DNA of 64,000 nucleotides from Ferrovibrio sp046294345 (lineage in GTDB: Bacteria; Pseudomonadota; Alphaproteobacteria; Ferrovibrionales; Ferrovibrionaceae): assembly GCA_046294345.1 (NCBI GenBank), contig JBKBJT010000003.1, positions 74,867-138,866 of the forward strand, in the 5' to 3' direction. Under the pieces are notes generated by a model, which did no database searches, was not told the origin of the DNA, and was given only the letters and a program-made list of their open reading frames with translations. Of the stretch, positions 6,877 to 15,837 are shown in pieces. The stretch's first letter is position 1. The number at the start of each line of letters is the position of its first letter. The position numbers and the translations under genes are program-made.

Positions 6877-9513
6877 ATGATGCCGTCCCCGTCTGCCCAT
6901 GATCCGATCCACAGCCTGTCATCCGATGCCGCACTGGCGCGGCTGCACAGCACCCGCGAAGGACTGAACGGGACGGAAGCGACCGCGCGGCTGCGTGCCC
7001 ATGGCCCCAACCGCCTGCCCGAGGCGCGCGCCCGCACCATGCTGGGCGTCGCCCTGCACCAGTTCCGCTCGCCCTTCATCTATCTCCTGCTGGCCGCCGC
7101 CGGAGTCAGCCTGCTGCTTGGTCATCTGGCCGATGCGGGTTTCATCGCCATTGTGCTGCTGCTTAATGGCAGCATCGGTTTCTGGCAGGAATGGCAGGCG
7201 GAAACGCGGGCCCGCGCGCTGAAATCCCTGGTGCGTGGGCATATACCGGTCTGGCGCGACGGTGCACTGGTCTCGCTCGATACCGAGCTGCTGGTGCCGG
7301 GCGACATGGTCGAGCTGGAAAGCGGCGTGAAGATTCCGGCCGACCTGCGCCTGATCGAGGCCGAGGCGCTGGAGGCCGATGAAAGCCTGCTGACCGGCGA
7401 ATCGCTTGCGGTGGCGAAGGACGCCGACCATGTCAGCGCAGCGGATGCGCCGCTGGGCGACCGGCACGGCATGCTGTTCGCCGGCTCGATGGTGCAGAGC
7501 GGACGGGCCCGCGCCGTGGTGGCCGCCACCGGACGCCATAGCGAGATCGGCCGCCTGGCGCTGGCGCTGCAGGTGGCCGGCGCCGCGCCGCCGCTGGTGC
7601 GCCGCATGGAGATCTTCACCCGTCAGGTTGCGCTGGCGGCGCTGGTGCTGATCGGCCTGATCGCCGGGCTGGAAATCCTGCGCGGCGCCGGCATGGCCGA
7701 GATCTTCCTGCTGGCGGTGGCGCTCGCCGTCTCGGCCATCCCCGAAGGCCTGCCGGTGGCGATGACGGTGGCCCTGTCCATCAGCGTGCACCGCATGGGG
7801 CAGAGGAATGTCGTGGTGCGGCACCTGCCCGCCGTGGAGGGTCTGGGTGCCTGCACCATGATCGCCACCGACAAGACCGGCACGCTCACCGTCAACCGCC
7901 TGACCGTCGAAACCGTCTGGCTGCCCGATGCGACGGAAAACGACGGCCGCGTGCCGCCGCAGGATGCCCGCGTGCGGCAGTTGGCGCTGGCGGCCGCGCG
8001 CTGTTCGGAATCCCATGGCGGCGCGGTGGATCATACCGGCGACGAGATCGGCGATGCCGTCGATCTGGCCTTCCTGCGGCTGGCCCTGCGCTTCGACTAC
8101 AACGCGGCCATGGATGCGGTGGATCATCGTGGCCGCATCGCCTACGAGCCGGCGCGGCGTTATGCCGCCGATTTCCACGCCGATGGCGACACGCTGGTGG
8201 CCTATGTGAAGGGCGCGCCGGAAACCCTGCTCGATCTCTGCGGTGCCGAAACCTGGGAACCCGAACGGCGCGCGGCGGCCGAACGCGCCGTGTGCTCGCT
8301 TGCCGCCGATGGCTATCGCGTCATCGCCGTGGCGGCCGGCGCCGTCACCGCGCCCGAGGCGGAATCGCTCGATGGCCTGATGCTGCTCGGCTTCGCTGGC
8401 CTGATCGATCCATTGCGGCAGGAGGCGCGGCTTTCAGTTCGCGCCGCCCAGTCCGCCGGCATCCGCGTCGCCATGGTCACCGGCGATCATCCGCTCACCG
8501 CCCTCGCCATCGCGCGCCAGCTCGACCTGGCCGCCGAGGGCCCGGCCGGCGAGGCGCAACTCATCACCGGCGCGGAACTGCAGAAACTGGGCGGCGACCA
8601 GGCCGTTTTCGACGCGGCCGTGGCGCGCGCGCTGATCTTCGCCCGCATCGAGCCTCTGCAGAAGCTCGCCATTGTCGAAAGCCTGCGCCGCCAGGGCCAT
8701 GTGGTGGCCGTCACCGGCGACGGCGTCAACGATGCGCCGGCATTGAAAGCCGCCGATATCGGTGTGGCCATGGGACGTGGCGGCACGGATGTGGCGCGCG
8801 AGGCGGCCGACCTGATCCTGGTCGATGACAATTTCGCTTCCATCGTCGCCGGCATCGAGGAGGGGCGCGCTGCCTACGACAACCTGCGCAAGGTGATCCT
8901 GCTCTGCATCTCGACCGGCGCTGCCGAAATCCTGCTCATGCTGCTGGCCAGCCTGACCGGCCTGCCGCCGCCGCTATCGGCCGTGCAGCTTTTGTGGCTC
9001 AACCTTGTCACCAATGGCATCCAGGACGTGGCGCTGGCTTTCGAGAAGCCCGAGCCCGGCCTGCTGCAGCGCCGGCCGCGCCCGAAGCACAGCCGCATCT
9101 TCGACCGCCGCATGATCGAACAGGTGGCGCTGTCGGGCGTGGTGATCGGCGCGGCCGGCTTTGCTTTCTATGCCTGGCTGCTGCAGGGCCAGCATGTCCC
9201 GCTGGTGGCTGCCCAGGGGCTCACGCTGTGGCTGATCGTGTGGTTCGAGAATGCCCATGTGCTGAACTGCCGTTCGGAACGGCGCTCGCTGTTCCGCGTG
9301 CCGCTGTCGGGCAACTGGCTGCTGATCCTCGGCGTGATCGCCGCCCAGGGCCTGCAATTTGCCGCCGCCTCGCTGCCCGGCATCGGGCCGATGCTGCGGC
9401 TGGAAGATGTGTCGCTTCTGCACGGTGCGCTGCTCGCCCTGCCGGCGCTCATGCTGGTGGCGGCGATGGAGGTCTACAAGGCCATGCGGAAGGAAGACGG
9501 GCAAACCGCCTGA
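6877..9513 (+). CDS. P2-type cation-transporting ATPase (878 aa)
   Basis: This is a second inner-membrane P-type pump, related to the one at 144-2867 but clearly diverged. It has an N-terminal cation-ATPase domain (about 10-80), TGES (173-176), M4 motif IPEGLP (288-293), phosphorylation site TDKTGTLT (331-338), nucleotide-domain motif KGAPETL and hinge TGDGVNDAPALKAAD. M6 reads NLVTNGIQD, with Asn where Ca pumps have Asp, so the transported ion is uncertain. The start MM lies 65 bp after the znuD-like gene. No metal-responsive operator is seen here except the FNR-like near-match. It ends 3 bp from the convergent beta-CASP gene. Confidence 0.92.
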   Translation: MMPSPSAHDPIHSLSSDAALARLHSTREGLNGTEATARLRAHGPNRLPEARARTMLGVALHQFRSPFIYLLLAAAGVSLLLGHLADAGFIAIVLLLNGSIGFWQEWQAETRARALKSLVRGHIPVWRDGALVSLDTELLVPGDMVELESGVKIPADLRLIEAEALEADESLLTGESLAVAKDADHVSAADAPLGDRHGMLFAGSMVQSGRARAVVAATGRHSEIGRLALALQVAGAAPPLVRRMEIFTRQVALAALVLIGLIAGLEILRGAGMAEIFLLAVALAVSAIPEGLPVAMTVALSISVHRMGQRNVVVRHLPAVEGLGACTMIATDKTGTLTVNRLTVETVWLPDATENDGRVPPQDARVRQLALAAARCSESHGGAVDHTGDEIGDAVDLAFLRLALRFDYNAAMDAVDHRGRIAYEPARRYAADFHADGDTLVAYVKGAPETLLDLCGAETWEPERRAAAERAVCSLAADGYRVIAVAAGAVTAPEAESLDGLMLLGFAGLIDPLRQEARLSVRAAQSAGIRVAMVTGDHPLTALAIARQLDLAAEGPAGEAQLITGAELQKLGGDQAVFDAAVARALIFARIEPLQKLAIVESLRRQGHVVAVTGDGVNDAPALKAADIGVAMGRGGTDVAREAADLILVDDNFASIVAGIEEGRAAYDNLRKVILLCISTGAAEILLMLLASLTGLPPPLSAVQLLWLNLVTNGIQDVALAFEKPEPGLLQRRPRPKHSRIFDRRMIEQVALSGVVIGAAGFAFYAWLLQGQHVPLVAAQGLTLWLIVWFENAHVLNCRSERRSLFRVPLSGNWLLILGVIAAQGLQFAAASLPGIGPMLRLEDVSLLHGALLALPALMLVAAMEVYKAMRKEDGQTA

Positions 9514-9516
9514 GGC

Positions 9517-11142
9517 TTATCCCCGCCCCAGCACGCGCTGCATCTTCTTCAGCAGGCGGCGGCGTTCGGCATCGCTTTTGGCATTGCGCAGCTCAGCCTG
9601 CACCTGCAGCATCAGGCGCGCATAGTCGTTGTGCCAGTCATGGCCCGACAGCGCCTCGGCTTCGGCATAACGATCCAGCCGTTTCTGTACCTGCGGCGTC
9701 TTCAGCAGCTTGGGATGCGGGTGGTTCAGGGCATAGAACTCGTCCAGCCGCGGCGCATAGACCTGCGGCAGCATGCCGTGGGGCAGCGCGTTCTTGTCCC
9801 ACAGCGCGATGGCGGCGCGCAGCGCACCCACGGCATCGGGCTCGCCATGGGTCAGCATCAGGCCGCGCCGGATCGGCAGCCGGTCCTTCAGCCAGTCCAG
9901 CAGCTCGTCATGATCGGCATGGCCGGAATAGATCTCCAGCTTGCGGATGCGTGCCCGCACCTCCAGCTCGTCGCCCTGGATGCGCACTGCGCGTTCACCC
10001 TGCTCCAGCAGATAGCCCAGTGTGCCCGGCGCCATGTAGCCGATCAGCAGCACCGTGGCATTGGCGCGCCACAGGTTGTTCTTCAGGTGATGGCGGATGC
10101 GGCCGGCCTCGCACATGCCGCTGGCGGCGATGATGATCGCACCGCCGGTCACCTGCTCGATCTGCATGCTTTCCTGCACGCTCTTGGTGAAGCGCAGGTT
10201 GCCGCCCTCGAAAGGCTGGGCAGTCGATGCATGCACGCCGTTCTCGCGATGCAGATATTTTGCGAAGACATCGGTGACGTTGAGCGCCAGCGGTGAATCG
10301 ACGAAGACCGGCACGCGCCTGATCGTGTCGTCATGCATCAGCTTGGTCAGGTCGGCCAGCAATTCCTGGGTGCGTTCCACGGCAAAAGCCGGAATCACCA
10401 GGTTGCCGCCCTGGGCCAGCGCCTCATTCACCTCCGTCGCCAGCGCGGCCCGCCGGCCGGCCGCGTCGAGTTTCGGTCGCGGCCGCCCGCCATAGGTGGC
10501 TTCCATCACCACCACGTCCAGATCGTGTGGCCCCTCGGCGGCATGCTGCAGCGCCTTGTGCTCCGGTCCGATATCGCCGGAAAACAGCAGCCGCAGCGGT
10601 TCGCGCTCGCCATTGGCGATTTTCAGTTCGATCGAGGCGGCGCCGAGGATATGGCCGGCATTCCACAGCCGCGCCTCGATGCCGGGGATCACCTCGAACC
10701 AGGTCTCGAAATCGCGCTTGGCGATCTGCTTCAGGCTGTCGACGGCATCCTGCTCTGTATAGATCGGCTGCACGATGCCGCGGCCGCGCCGCTGGTTGCG
10801 CCGGTTCAGCCGCTCGACCTCCATCTCCTGGATGCCGCCGGAATCGGGCAGCATGAAGCGCAGCAGGTCGGCGCTGCCCTCGGTGGTCATGATCGGCCCG
10901 GCAAAACCGGCCTTCACCAGTTTGGGGATCAGGCCGCTATGGTCGATATGGGCATGGGTCAGCAGCACGGCATCGATATGGCGCGGATCGAAGGGCCAGG
11001 CGCCGTAATTCAGCTCCTTCAGGGTCTTGTCGCCCTGGAACATGCCGCAATCGACCAGGATGCTGCGATTGCCCAGCTGCAGGCGATAGCAGGAACCGGT
11101 GACGACGCCAGCGGCGCCATGGAAACTCAGCGTGGCAGACAT
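9517..11142 (-). CDS. Beta-CASP metallo-beta-lactamase-fold RNase-like protein (541 aa)
   Basis: This is a predicted zinc-dependent nuclease of the CPSF73/RNase J-like superfamily, often annotated as an RNA-processing exonuclease. It has the HAHIDH zinc motif (63-68), the beta-CASP insert with motif A Asp in DSPLALNVT, motif B in SGMCEAGRIRHHL, and the C-terminal RMMBL His in YSGHADHDELLDWL and LTHGEPDA. The last 70 residues are basic and may bind RNA. It lies 18 bp downstream of the phosphorylase gene on the same strand and is probably the last gene of that operon. The substrate is not known for this bacterial branch. Confidence 0.9.
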   Translation of the reverse strand: MSATLSFHGAAGVVTGSCYRLQLGNRSILVDCGMFQGDKTLKELNYGAWPFDPRHIDAVLLTHAHIDHSGLIPKLVKAGFAGPIMTTEGSADLLRFMLPDSGGIQEMEVERLNRRNQRRGRGIVQPIYTEQDAVDSLKQIAKRDFETWFEVIPGIEARLWNAGHILGAASIELKIANGEREPLRLLFSGDIGPEHKALQHAAEGPHDLDVVVMEATYGGRPRPKLDAAGRRAALATEVNEALAQGGNLVIPAFAVERTQELLADLTKLMHDDTIRRVPVFVDSPLALNVTDVFAKYLHRENGVHASTAQPFEGGNLRFTKSVQESMQIEQVTGGAIIIAASGMCEAGRIRHHLKNNLWRANATVLLIGYMAPGTLGYLLEQGERAVRIQGDELEVRARIRKLEIYSGHADHDELLDWLKDRLPIRRGLMLTHGEPDAVGALRAAIALWDKNALPHGMLPQVYAPRLDEFYALNHPHPKLLKTPQVQKRLDRYAEAEALSGHDWHNDYARLMLQVQAELRNAKSDAERRRLLKKMQRVLGRG

Positions 11143-11160
11143 GATGGAACTTTTCCCCGA

Positions 11161-12657
11161 TTACGCGCGACTGCCGTTGACGACGAAGCCGCTATCCTGC
11201 GCGGCCAGGTCGGCGGCGAAGCCCAGATCGGCCGGCAGGGCGGCATGGATGCGATATAACGGCTCGCCCTTGCGCGCGGTGTCGCCGGTTTTCTTCAGCA
11301 GGTCGACGCCGGCACCCTTGAAGGCCGGCGCACCGGCCATGCGGGCGATTCGCGCGATGCGCAGGCAGTCGATGCTCATCACCACGCCATCCTTGGGCGC
11401 CAGCACTTCATAGCCGGTCGGGCTGGGTGCGATGGTCAGGCCGCTGGGGCCCTGGGCATCGATGATGCGTTCCATGGCCTTCAGCGCCGCGCCGGAATCC
11501 AGCAGCTCGCGGGCGCGGCGCAGGCCTTGGCCGCCGGTGATGCCGGCATCGGCCTCGATCAGCGCGCCGGCCAGCAGGATGGACCGTTCGCGCAAATCCT
11601 GAGGTGCGTCCTTCTCGTTGCGCAGAACCGCCAGCACGTCGCGCGCCTCCAGCATCGGGCCGATGCCGTTGCCGATCGGCTCGCGGCCATCAGTGATCAC
11701 GATCTCGATCGGCAGATCCAGCGCGCCGGCAACATACTGGAACAGCTTGCGCAGCCGCACGGCGTCTTCCTGGCTGCGCACCTTCGCCGTGGGTCCGACC
11801 GGGATATCGAGCACCAGATAGCGCGAACCGGCAGTCAGTTTCTTGGACAGGATCGAAGCGACCATCTGCTCGCGCGTGTCGATGCGCAGCGGGCGTTCCA
11901 CCGTGATCAGCACGTCGTCGGCGGGCGAGAGATTCACCCGGCCGCCCCAGACCAGGCAGCCGCCGATCTTCTCGACGATGGCGCGCATCTCGTCGGTGCC
12001 GATATCGACGCGGGCCAGCACTTCCATCGTATCGGCGGTGCCGGCCGGCGAGGTGATGGCGCGCGACGAGGTTTTGGGGATCGTCAGGCCATGGGCCATC
12101 ACGATGGGCACCACGATCATAGAGGTGCGGTTGCCGGGGATGCCGCCGATGCAATGCTTGTCGACCACCATCTTGTGGTTCCATTCCAGGCGATGGCCCA
12201 CATTGGCCATGGCCCGCGTCAGGCTCAGCACCTCGTCCGCTGTCATGAAGCTGGCGCAGCCGACCAGGAAGGCGGCGATCTCCATCTTGGAATAGCGCAA
12301 AGCGGCGACATCGCGGATCACCGCGTGATACTCGGTCTCGCTCAGCACGCGGCCTTGGATCTTGGCGCGCACCGCCTCCAGGCTTTCCACCGGCCGTGGA
12401 TGCTCGATGCTCACCGCCACGCCCTCATGCCGGGCGAACAGCCGGAAAGCCTCCTCGGAAAGCCCCAGCTCGTCGGGCGCCAGCAGGCCGGGATCGTCGA
12501 CGATGTTCAGCGTGGCGGGTATGCAGTGACCATCGGCCTTCACCTCGATCTTGCCCAGGGCCTGAAATTCCTCGGCGCGATAGAGCGGGCAGGCACGGCT
12601 GAGATAGGCGATGCTTTCGCGGTGGGTATCGATGGCGACGCGTTTGAGCTTCAGCAT
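11161..12657 (-). CDS. AMP phosphorylase / thymidine-phosphorylase family protein (498 aa)
   Basis: The family cleaves a nucleoside or nucleotide glycosidic bond with phosphate. In archaea the close relative AMP phosphorylase turns NMP plus phosphate into base plus ribose-1,5-bisphosphate. The layout is an N-terminal extra domain (about 1-85), an alpha domain, and the catalytic core with DKHCIGGIPGNRTSM (about 168-182), KTSSRAITSPAGTADTMEVLARV and a C-terminal pyrimidine-phosphorylase lobe. At 498 residues with this N-terminal domain it matches the archaeal type, not the 440-residue E. coli DeoA. It is 5 bp downstream of DUF1003 and 18 bp upstream of the beta-CASP gene. Substrate preference (AMP, CMP or thymidine) cannot be read from sequence. 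Confidence 0.88.
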   Translation of the reverse strand: MLKLKRVAIDTHRESIAYLSRACPLYRAEEFQALGKIEVKADGHCIPATLNIVDDPGLLAPDELGLSEEAFRLFARHEGVAVSIEHPRPVESLEAVRAKIQGRVLSETEYHAVIRDVAALRYSKMEIAAFLVGCASFMTADEVLSLTRAMANVGHRLEWNHKMVVDKHCIGGIPGNRTSMIVVPIVMAHGLTIPKTSSRAITSPAGTADTMEVLARVDIGTDEMRAIVEKIGGCLVWGGRVNLSPADDVLITVERPLRIDTREQMVASILSKKLTAGSRYLVLDIPVGPTAKVRSQEDAVRLRKLFQYVAGALDLPIEIVITDGREPIGNGIGPMLEARDVLAVLRNEKDAPQDLRERSILLAGALIEADAGITGGQGLRRARELLDSGAALKAMERIIDAQGPSGLTIAPSPTGYEVLAPKDGVVMSIDCLRIARIARMAGAPAFKGAGVDLLKKTGDTARKGEPLYRIHAALPADLGFAADLAAQDSGFVVNGSRA

Positions 12658-12662
12658 TCCGG

Positions 12663-13166
12663 TTACGGGGTCCTATTGTCGGCCTGCCGGCCGTCGAGCT
12701 TATCGGCCAGTGCGTTCACGGCCCGGGTCAGGGCGAGGATTTCCTGTTCGCGCAGCAGGTCGATCTTCTGATGCAACAGTTCGATCTCGAGCTCGGCTTT
12801 CACGTTCACCTGGTAATCATCCTCGGCATGGCGCCGGTCGATTTCCGACAGGCGGTTCTGGCTCATCATGATGATCGGTGCAGTATAGGCGGCCTGGAAG
12901 GAGAGCAGCAGGTTGAGCAGGATGAAGGGGAACGGATCCCAGGCATTCCCGCCGGTCAGTGCGTTGCCGATGATCCAGGCGATCAGCAGCCCGGTCTGGA
13001 TCAGGATGAAGCGCCAGGAGCCGACGGCCCGGGCCACGGTATCGGCGATGACCTGGCCGAGGCTGCGTTCCTCGCCCGGCGGTGCATGCCGGTGGCTGGC
13101 GCGACGGCGCCGCAGCTGGCGCAGCAGGTCGCGATCGCGGTCGGTCAGCGTGACGGTATTGGGCAT
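12663..13166 (-). CDS. DUF1003 membrane protein
   Basis: This 167-residue protein has two transmembrane helices (about 55-75 and 80-102) around the DUF1003 core, including SWRFILIQTGLLIAWI and DPFPFILLNLLLSFQAAYTAPIIMMSQNR. A charged, probably coiled-coil tail follows. The family has no proven function. It is the first gene of a three-gene leftward operon with the phosphorylase and beta-CASP protein. A perfect FNR/FixK-type box lies 70 bp upstream, which implies expression at low oxygen. Confidence 0.9.
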   Translation of the reverse strand: MPNTVTLTDRDRDLLRQLRRRRASHRHAPPGEERSLGQVIADTVARAVGSWRFILIQTGLLIAWIIGNALTGGNAWDPFPFILLNLLLSFQAAYTAPIIMMSQNRLSEIDRRHAEDDYQVNVKAELEIELLHQKIDLLREQEILALTRAVNALADKLDGRQADNRTP

Positions 13167-13236
13167 GGCAGACTCCGGAACTGGCGGCGGTCGCGGTATT
13201 TTAACGGCAATCTAGCCGCCGGGTCAGCGGCCGGGA

Positions 13237-13250
13237 TTGATGGAGGTCAA
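13237..13250. promoter_or_regulatory. FNR/FixK-type operator (TTGAT-N4-GTCAA)
   Basis: TTGATGGAGGTCAA is a perfect match to the TTGA-N6-TCAA box bound by FNR/FixK/DNR-type regulators. It lies in the 91-bp gap between the cyclase stop and the DUF1003 gene, 70 bp before the DUF1003 start codon, a suitable place for an activator. Confidence 0.62.
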
Positions 13251-13257
13251 GCCGCGA

Positions 13258-14964
13258 TCATTCCGCCGGTTGCATCGTGAGGATCTTGCGCGCCACCAGC
13301 ACGGCCAGCGGTTCGGACTTGCCGCGCAGATGCACGGTTTCCGGCTGCCAGGACAGGGGCGCCATCGCGGCCGATCCGGCCCGTTCGGCCACCTCGGCCG
13401 AGATGACGAGTTCGGCGCCGAAATCCTTGGTGGCGCTTTCCAGCCGGCTGGCGGTGTTGACGGCATCGCCCACGGCGGTGAGGTGCATGGCGCTGCCATG
13501 GCCCATCTCGCCCACGATGGCCGGGCCGCAATGGATGCCGATGCCCAGCTTCAGCATCTGGTCCAGGTCCATCTTCAGCGCTTCGTTCAGGCGGCTCAGC
13601 CCCGCCGCCATGCGCTGTGCCGCGTCCAGCGCGCGGCGGCAGCCCTCCTCGGGCCCTTCCTCGATGCCGAACAGGGCCATCACGCCATCGCCGATGAACT
13701 TGTCGAGCCGCCCGCCGGCGCCTTCCACCGCTTCGCCCATCGCCTTGAAATACTGGTTCAGCACGAATACCACGTCATAGGGCAGCTTGCTTTCCGACAG
13801 CTTGGTGAAGCCGCGCAGGTCGGCGAACAGGATGGCGATGCGTCGCTCGGCACCCTGGGCATGGCTCGCGGTGCCATACACCACTTTCGCCGGCACGCCG
13901 GCCGGCAGCAAGGGCGTGATGGAGATGTCGGCCTCGGGCCGGATCTGGCAGGCCAGGCGCACGCCGGGCGGCGCGCCGATGCGTTCCAGCACGCGCTGCT
14001 CGGCGGCATCGGGCAACGGCAGCATGGCAAGGCCTTCGCCGCTCACCCGCACGCGGCAGGTGGAGCAGCGGCCCTGGCCGCCGCAGACGGCGGCATGGGG
14101 ATAGCCGATGGCGCGGCTGGCCTCCAGCACATTCAGGGCGCCGGCCTGGCCGCGATAACGCCGGCCATCGGGATATTGAATGGTGATGCTGCCGCGCCGG
14201 CGTTGCAGCAGGGCCGACAAAATGCGGCCGATCAGGGCTGCTGCGAGCAGTACGATCATCACGCCATAGGCAAGCTCGATGGCGCGGAAGCCGAATTCCT
14301 GACCGGCTGGCCCGGGCCAGTTCAGGCCGGCGCGGAAGGCGTCCAGCCATTCCTCGCGCTGCATCAGCAGCATCACCGAACGCCCGCCGGAAACGAAACC
14401 CAGGATGGCCAGCATCGGCAGCAGCAAGGCGATGGCATACAGGAAGGGCCAGGCCCGTTCGAAGGCGGGTTTCAGCCGCAGCCAGTAATAGACGCCGATG
14501 CAGCCATGGCCCCAGGCGATCAGGATCAGCAGGTTCTGGCGCAGGCCAATCATCGGCTCCTGCACGAACAGCACCATCAGCACATAGGCGTAGGAATCAT
14601 TGAGGTCGAAGGCGGCATTCATCGCCCGCGTGCCGATCACATGGTCGACGGCCAGCGGCGGCACCAGCAGGCCGAGGGAGATCTGCACCCAGCCCTGCCA
14701 GGGAATGCCGCGGTAATGACCGCGCCGCAGCCAGTTGTAGAGTGCGAGCATCGGGTGCAGCAGCACGGCACCGTAGAGCAGAATGCTGCCCGGCCAGCTG
14801 CGCCACAGCAGGGTGAACAGCGTCGAGCCCGCTTCCATGGCCGACAACGAGATCACGCCCAGCGCATGATTGATCAGATGGGTGAGCAGGAAGGTGAACA
14901 GCACCAGGCCGGAGGCCAGCTTGGTCCGGCTGTAGATGTCCTCGAATCGACCGCCCCCTGCCAT
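13258..14964 (-). CDS. Membrane adenylate cyclase with SDH-like haem anchor and [2Fe-2S] domain
   Basis: This 568-residue protein has three parts. Residues 15-250 form about six membrane helices with several His (H29, H33, H70, H108, H153), like a succinate-dehydrogenase cytochrome b anchor. Residues 258-352 are a plant-type ferredoxin domain with cluster cysteines C294, C300, C303 and C339. Residues 370-565 are a class III cyclase with metal Asp D382 and D426, adenine-selecting K422 and D500, and transition-state N503 and R507, so cAMP is the expected product. The family member CyaC of Sinorhizobium meliloti is a quinone-responsive diheme cyclase. The gene begins 10 bp after the TetR stop, so the two may be co-transcribed. 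Confidence 0.93.
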   Translation of the reverse strand: MAGGGRFEDIYSRTKLASGLVLFTFLLTHLINHALGVISLSAMEAGSTLFTLLWRSWPGSILLYGAVLLHPMLALYNWLRRGHYRGIPWQGWVQISLGLLVPPLAVDHVIGTRAMNAAFDLNDSYAYVLMVLFVQEPMIGLRQNLLILIAWGHGCIGVYYWLRLKPAFERAWPFLYAIALLLPMLAILGFVSGGRSVMLLMQREEWLDAFRAGLNWPGPAGQEFGFRAIELAYGVMIVLLAAALIGRILSALLQRRRGSITIQYPDGRRYRGQAGALNVLEASRAIGYPHAAVCGGQGRCSTCRVRVSGEGLAMLPLPDAAEQRVLERIGAPPGVRLACQIRPEADISITPLLPAGVPAKVVYGTASHAQGAERRIAILFADLRGFTKLSESKLPYDVVFVLNQYFKAMGEAVEGAGGRLDKFIGDGVMALFGIEEGPEEGCRRALDAAQRMAAGLSRLNEALKMDLDQMLKLGIGIHCGPAIVGEMGHGSAMHLTAVGDAVNTASRLESATKDFGAELVISAEVAERAGSAAMAPLSWQPETVHLRGKSEPLAVLVARKILTMQPAE

Positions 14965-14974
14965 GGGCAGAAGC

Positions 14975-15658
14975 CTAGGCGGGCGTCGCTTCCGCGTCCA
15001 GCAGGGATGGTTTCACACTCCCGCTATTGACTGCAGCCGCGCTATCGGCGGGCGCGAACAGCAGTTCGAGATAATTGCGGTAATGCCGGAACTGGGCCGC
15101 CACTGCCTTGGGATCACGCTGCACCTTCGAGAGGATATAGGCGCCCTCGGCCTGCACCAGGCTCATCTCGGCCAGGCTTTTCAGGTCGACCGACAGGCGC
15201 GGCCGGTAGAGCTTCATCGCCTCTTCCAGCTTGCCCATGATGCGGGCGGTCCAGTCGCTGAACACCGCACGCGTTACCGCCAGGGTGTTTTCGTCGAAAA
15301 GCTGCGCCTCGTAGATGAACGAGGCATAGAGGCAGCCGGGATAGGGTGCCGTCAGCTTGTCCAGCTCTTCCTCATACAGACCCATGCAGATCAACACCTG
15401 CTGCAGCGGATCGCGGCTTAAGCCTTCGGCCCGGGTCATGTTGGCTTCCAGCATCGCCAGATCATGGGCGGCATCGCGCTGCACCAGTGCGAGCGCCAGG
15501 TCGGCCTTGGTCTTGAAATGATAGAAGAAGCTGCCCTTGGTGATGCCGGCACGGCTGATCACCGCATCCACCGAGGTGGCGGCGAAGCCGGTTTCCAGGA
15601 TCAGCGCCTGTGCCGCATCCATGATCGCTGTGCGGGTCGCCGTACCGTCGCGGGCCAT
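14975..15658 (-). CDS. TetR/AcrR-family transcriptional regulator
   Basis: This 227-residue repressor-type protein has an N-terminal helix-turn-helix (about 8-55; SVDAVISRAGITKGSFFYHFKTKADL) and a C-terminal ligand domain with the pattern DPLQQVLICMG...PGCLYASF seen in regulators that sense small organic ligands. The start at 15658 is chosen because AGAGGAG lies upstream. An earlier in-frame ATG at 15727 would add 23 residues and lie over the operator. It diverges from the TPR gene, and two similar palindromes (15685-15702, 15838-15856) lie between them. Confidence 0.9.
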   Translation of the reverse strand: MARDGTATRTAIMDAAQALILETGFAATSVDAVISRAGITKGSFFYHFKTKADLALALVQRDAAHDLAMLEANMTRAEGLSRDPLQQVLICMGLYEEELDKLTAPYPGCLYASFIYEAQLFDENTLAVTRAVFSDWTARIMGKLEEAMKLYRPRLSVDLKSLAEMSLVQAEGAYILSKVQRDPKAVAAQFRHYRNYLELLFAPADSAAAVNSGSVKPSLLDAEATPA

Positions 15659-15684
15659 TGGAACTCCTCTAAAGTACTCAATAT

Positions 15685-15702
15685 AAACCGTCCGGTCGGT
15701 TT
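15685..15702. promoter_or_regulatory. Probable TetR operator next to its own gene
   Basis: AAACCGTCCGGTCGGTTT is an 18-bp dyad with a single mismatched pair, centred on CCGG. It lies 26 bp upstream of the tetR start, a position suited to autorepression. The core ACCG-N4-CGGT resembles known TetR-family sites. Confidence 0.65.
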
Positions 15703-15837
15703 CACAAGACAGTGAATAACAATCCATTTTTCAATGTGAAACTGAGAAAATACCAATTAATTCAAATAAATAATTGATTCTCCCGGTTGCAGTCCAACTG
15801 GCCATATATACCTTGACGGATGGAAAAACTCTTATTT

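Noticed and set aside
13237..15030. Long rightward reading frame of 597 codons opposite the cyclase gene
   Set aside because: It is the antisense shadow of a recognised cyclase/ferredoxin protein in GC-rich DNA; its His/Gln/Ala-rich translation has no domain.
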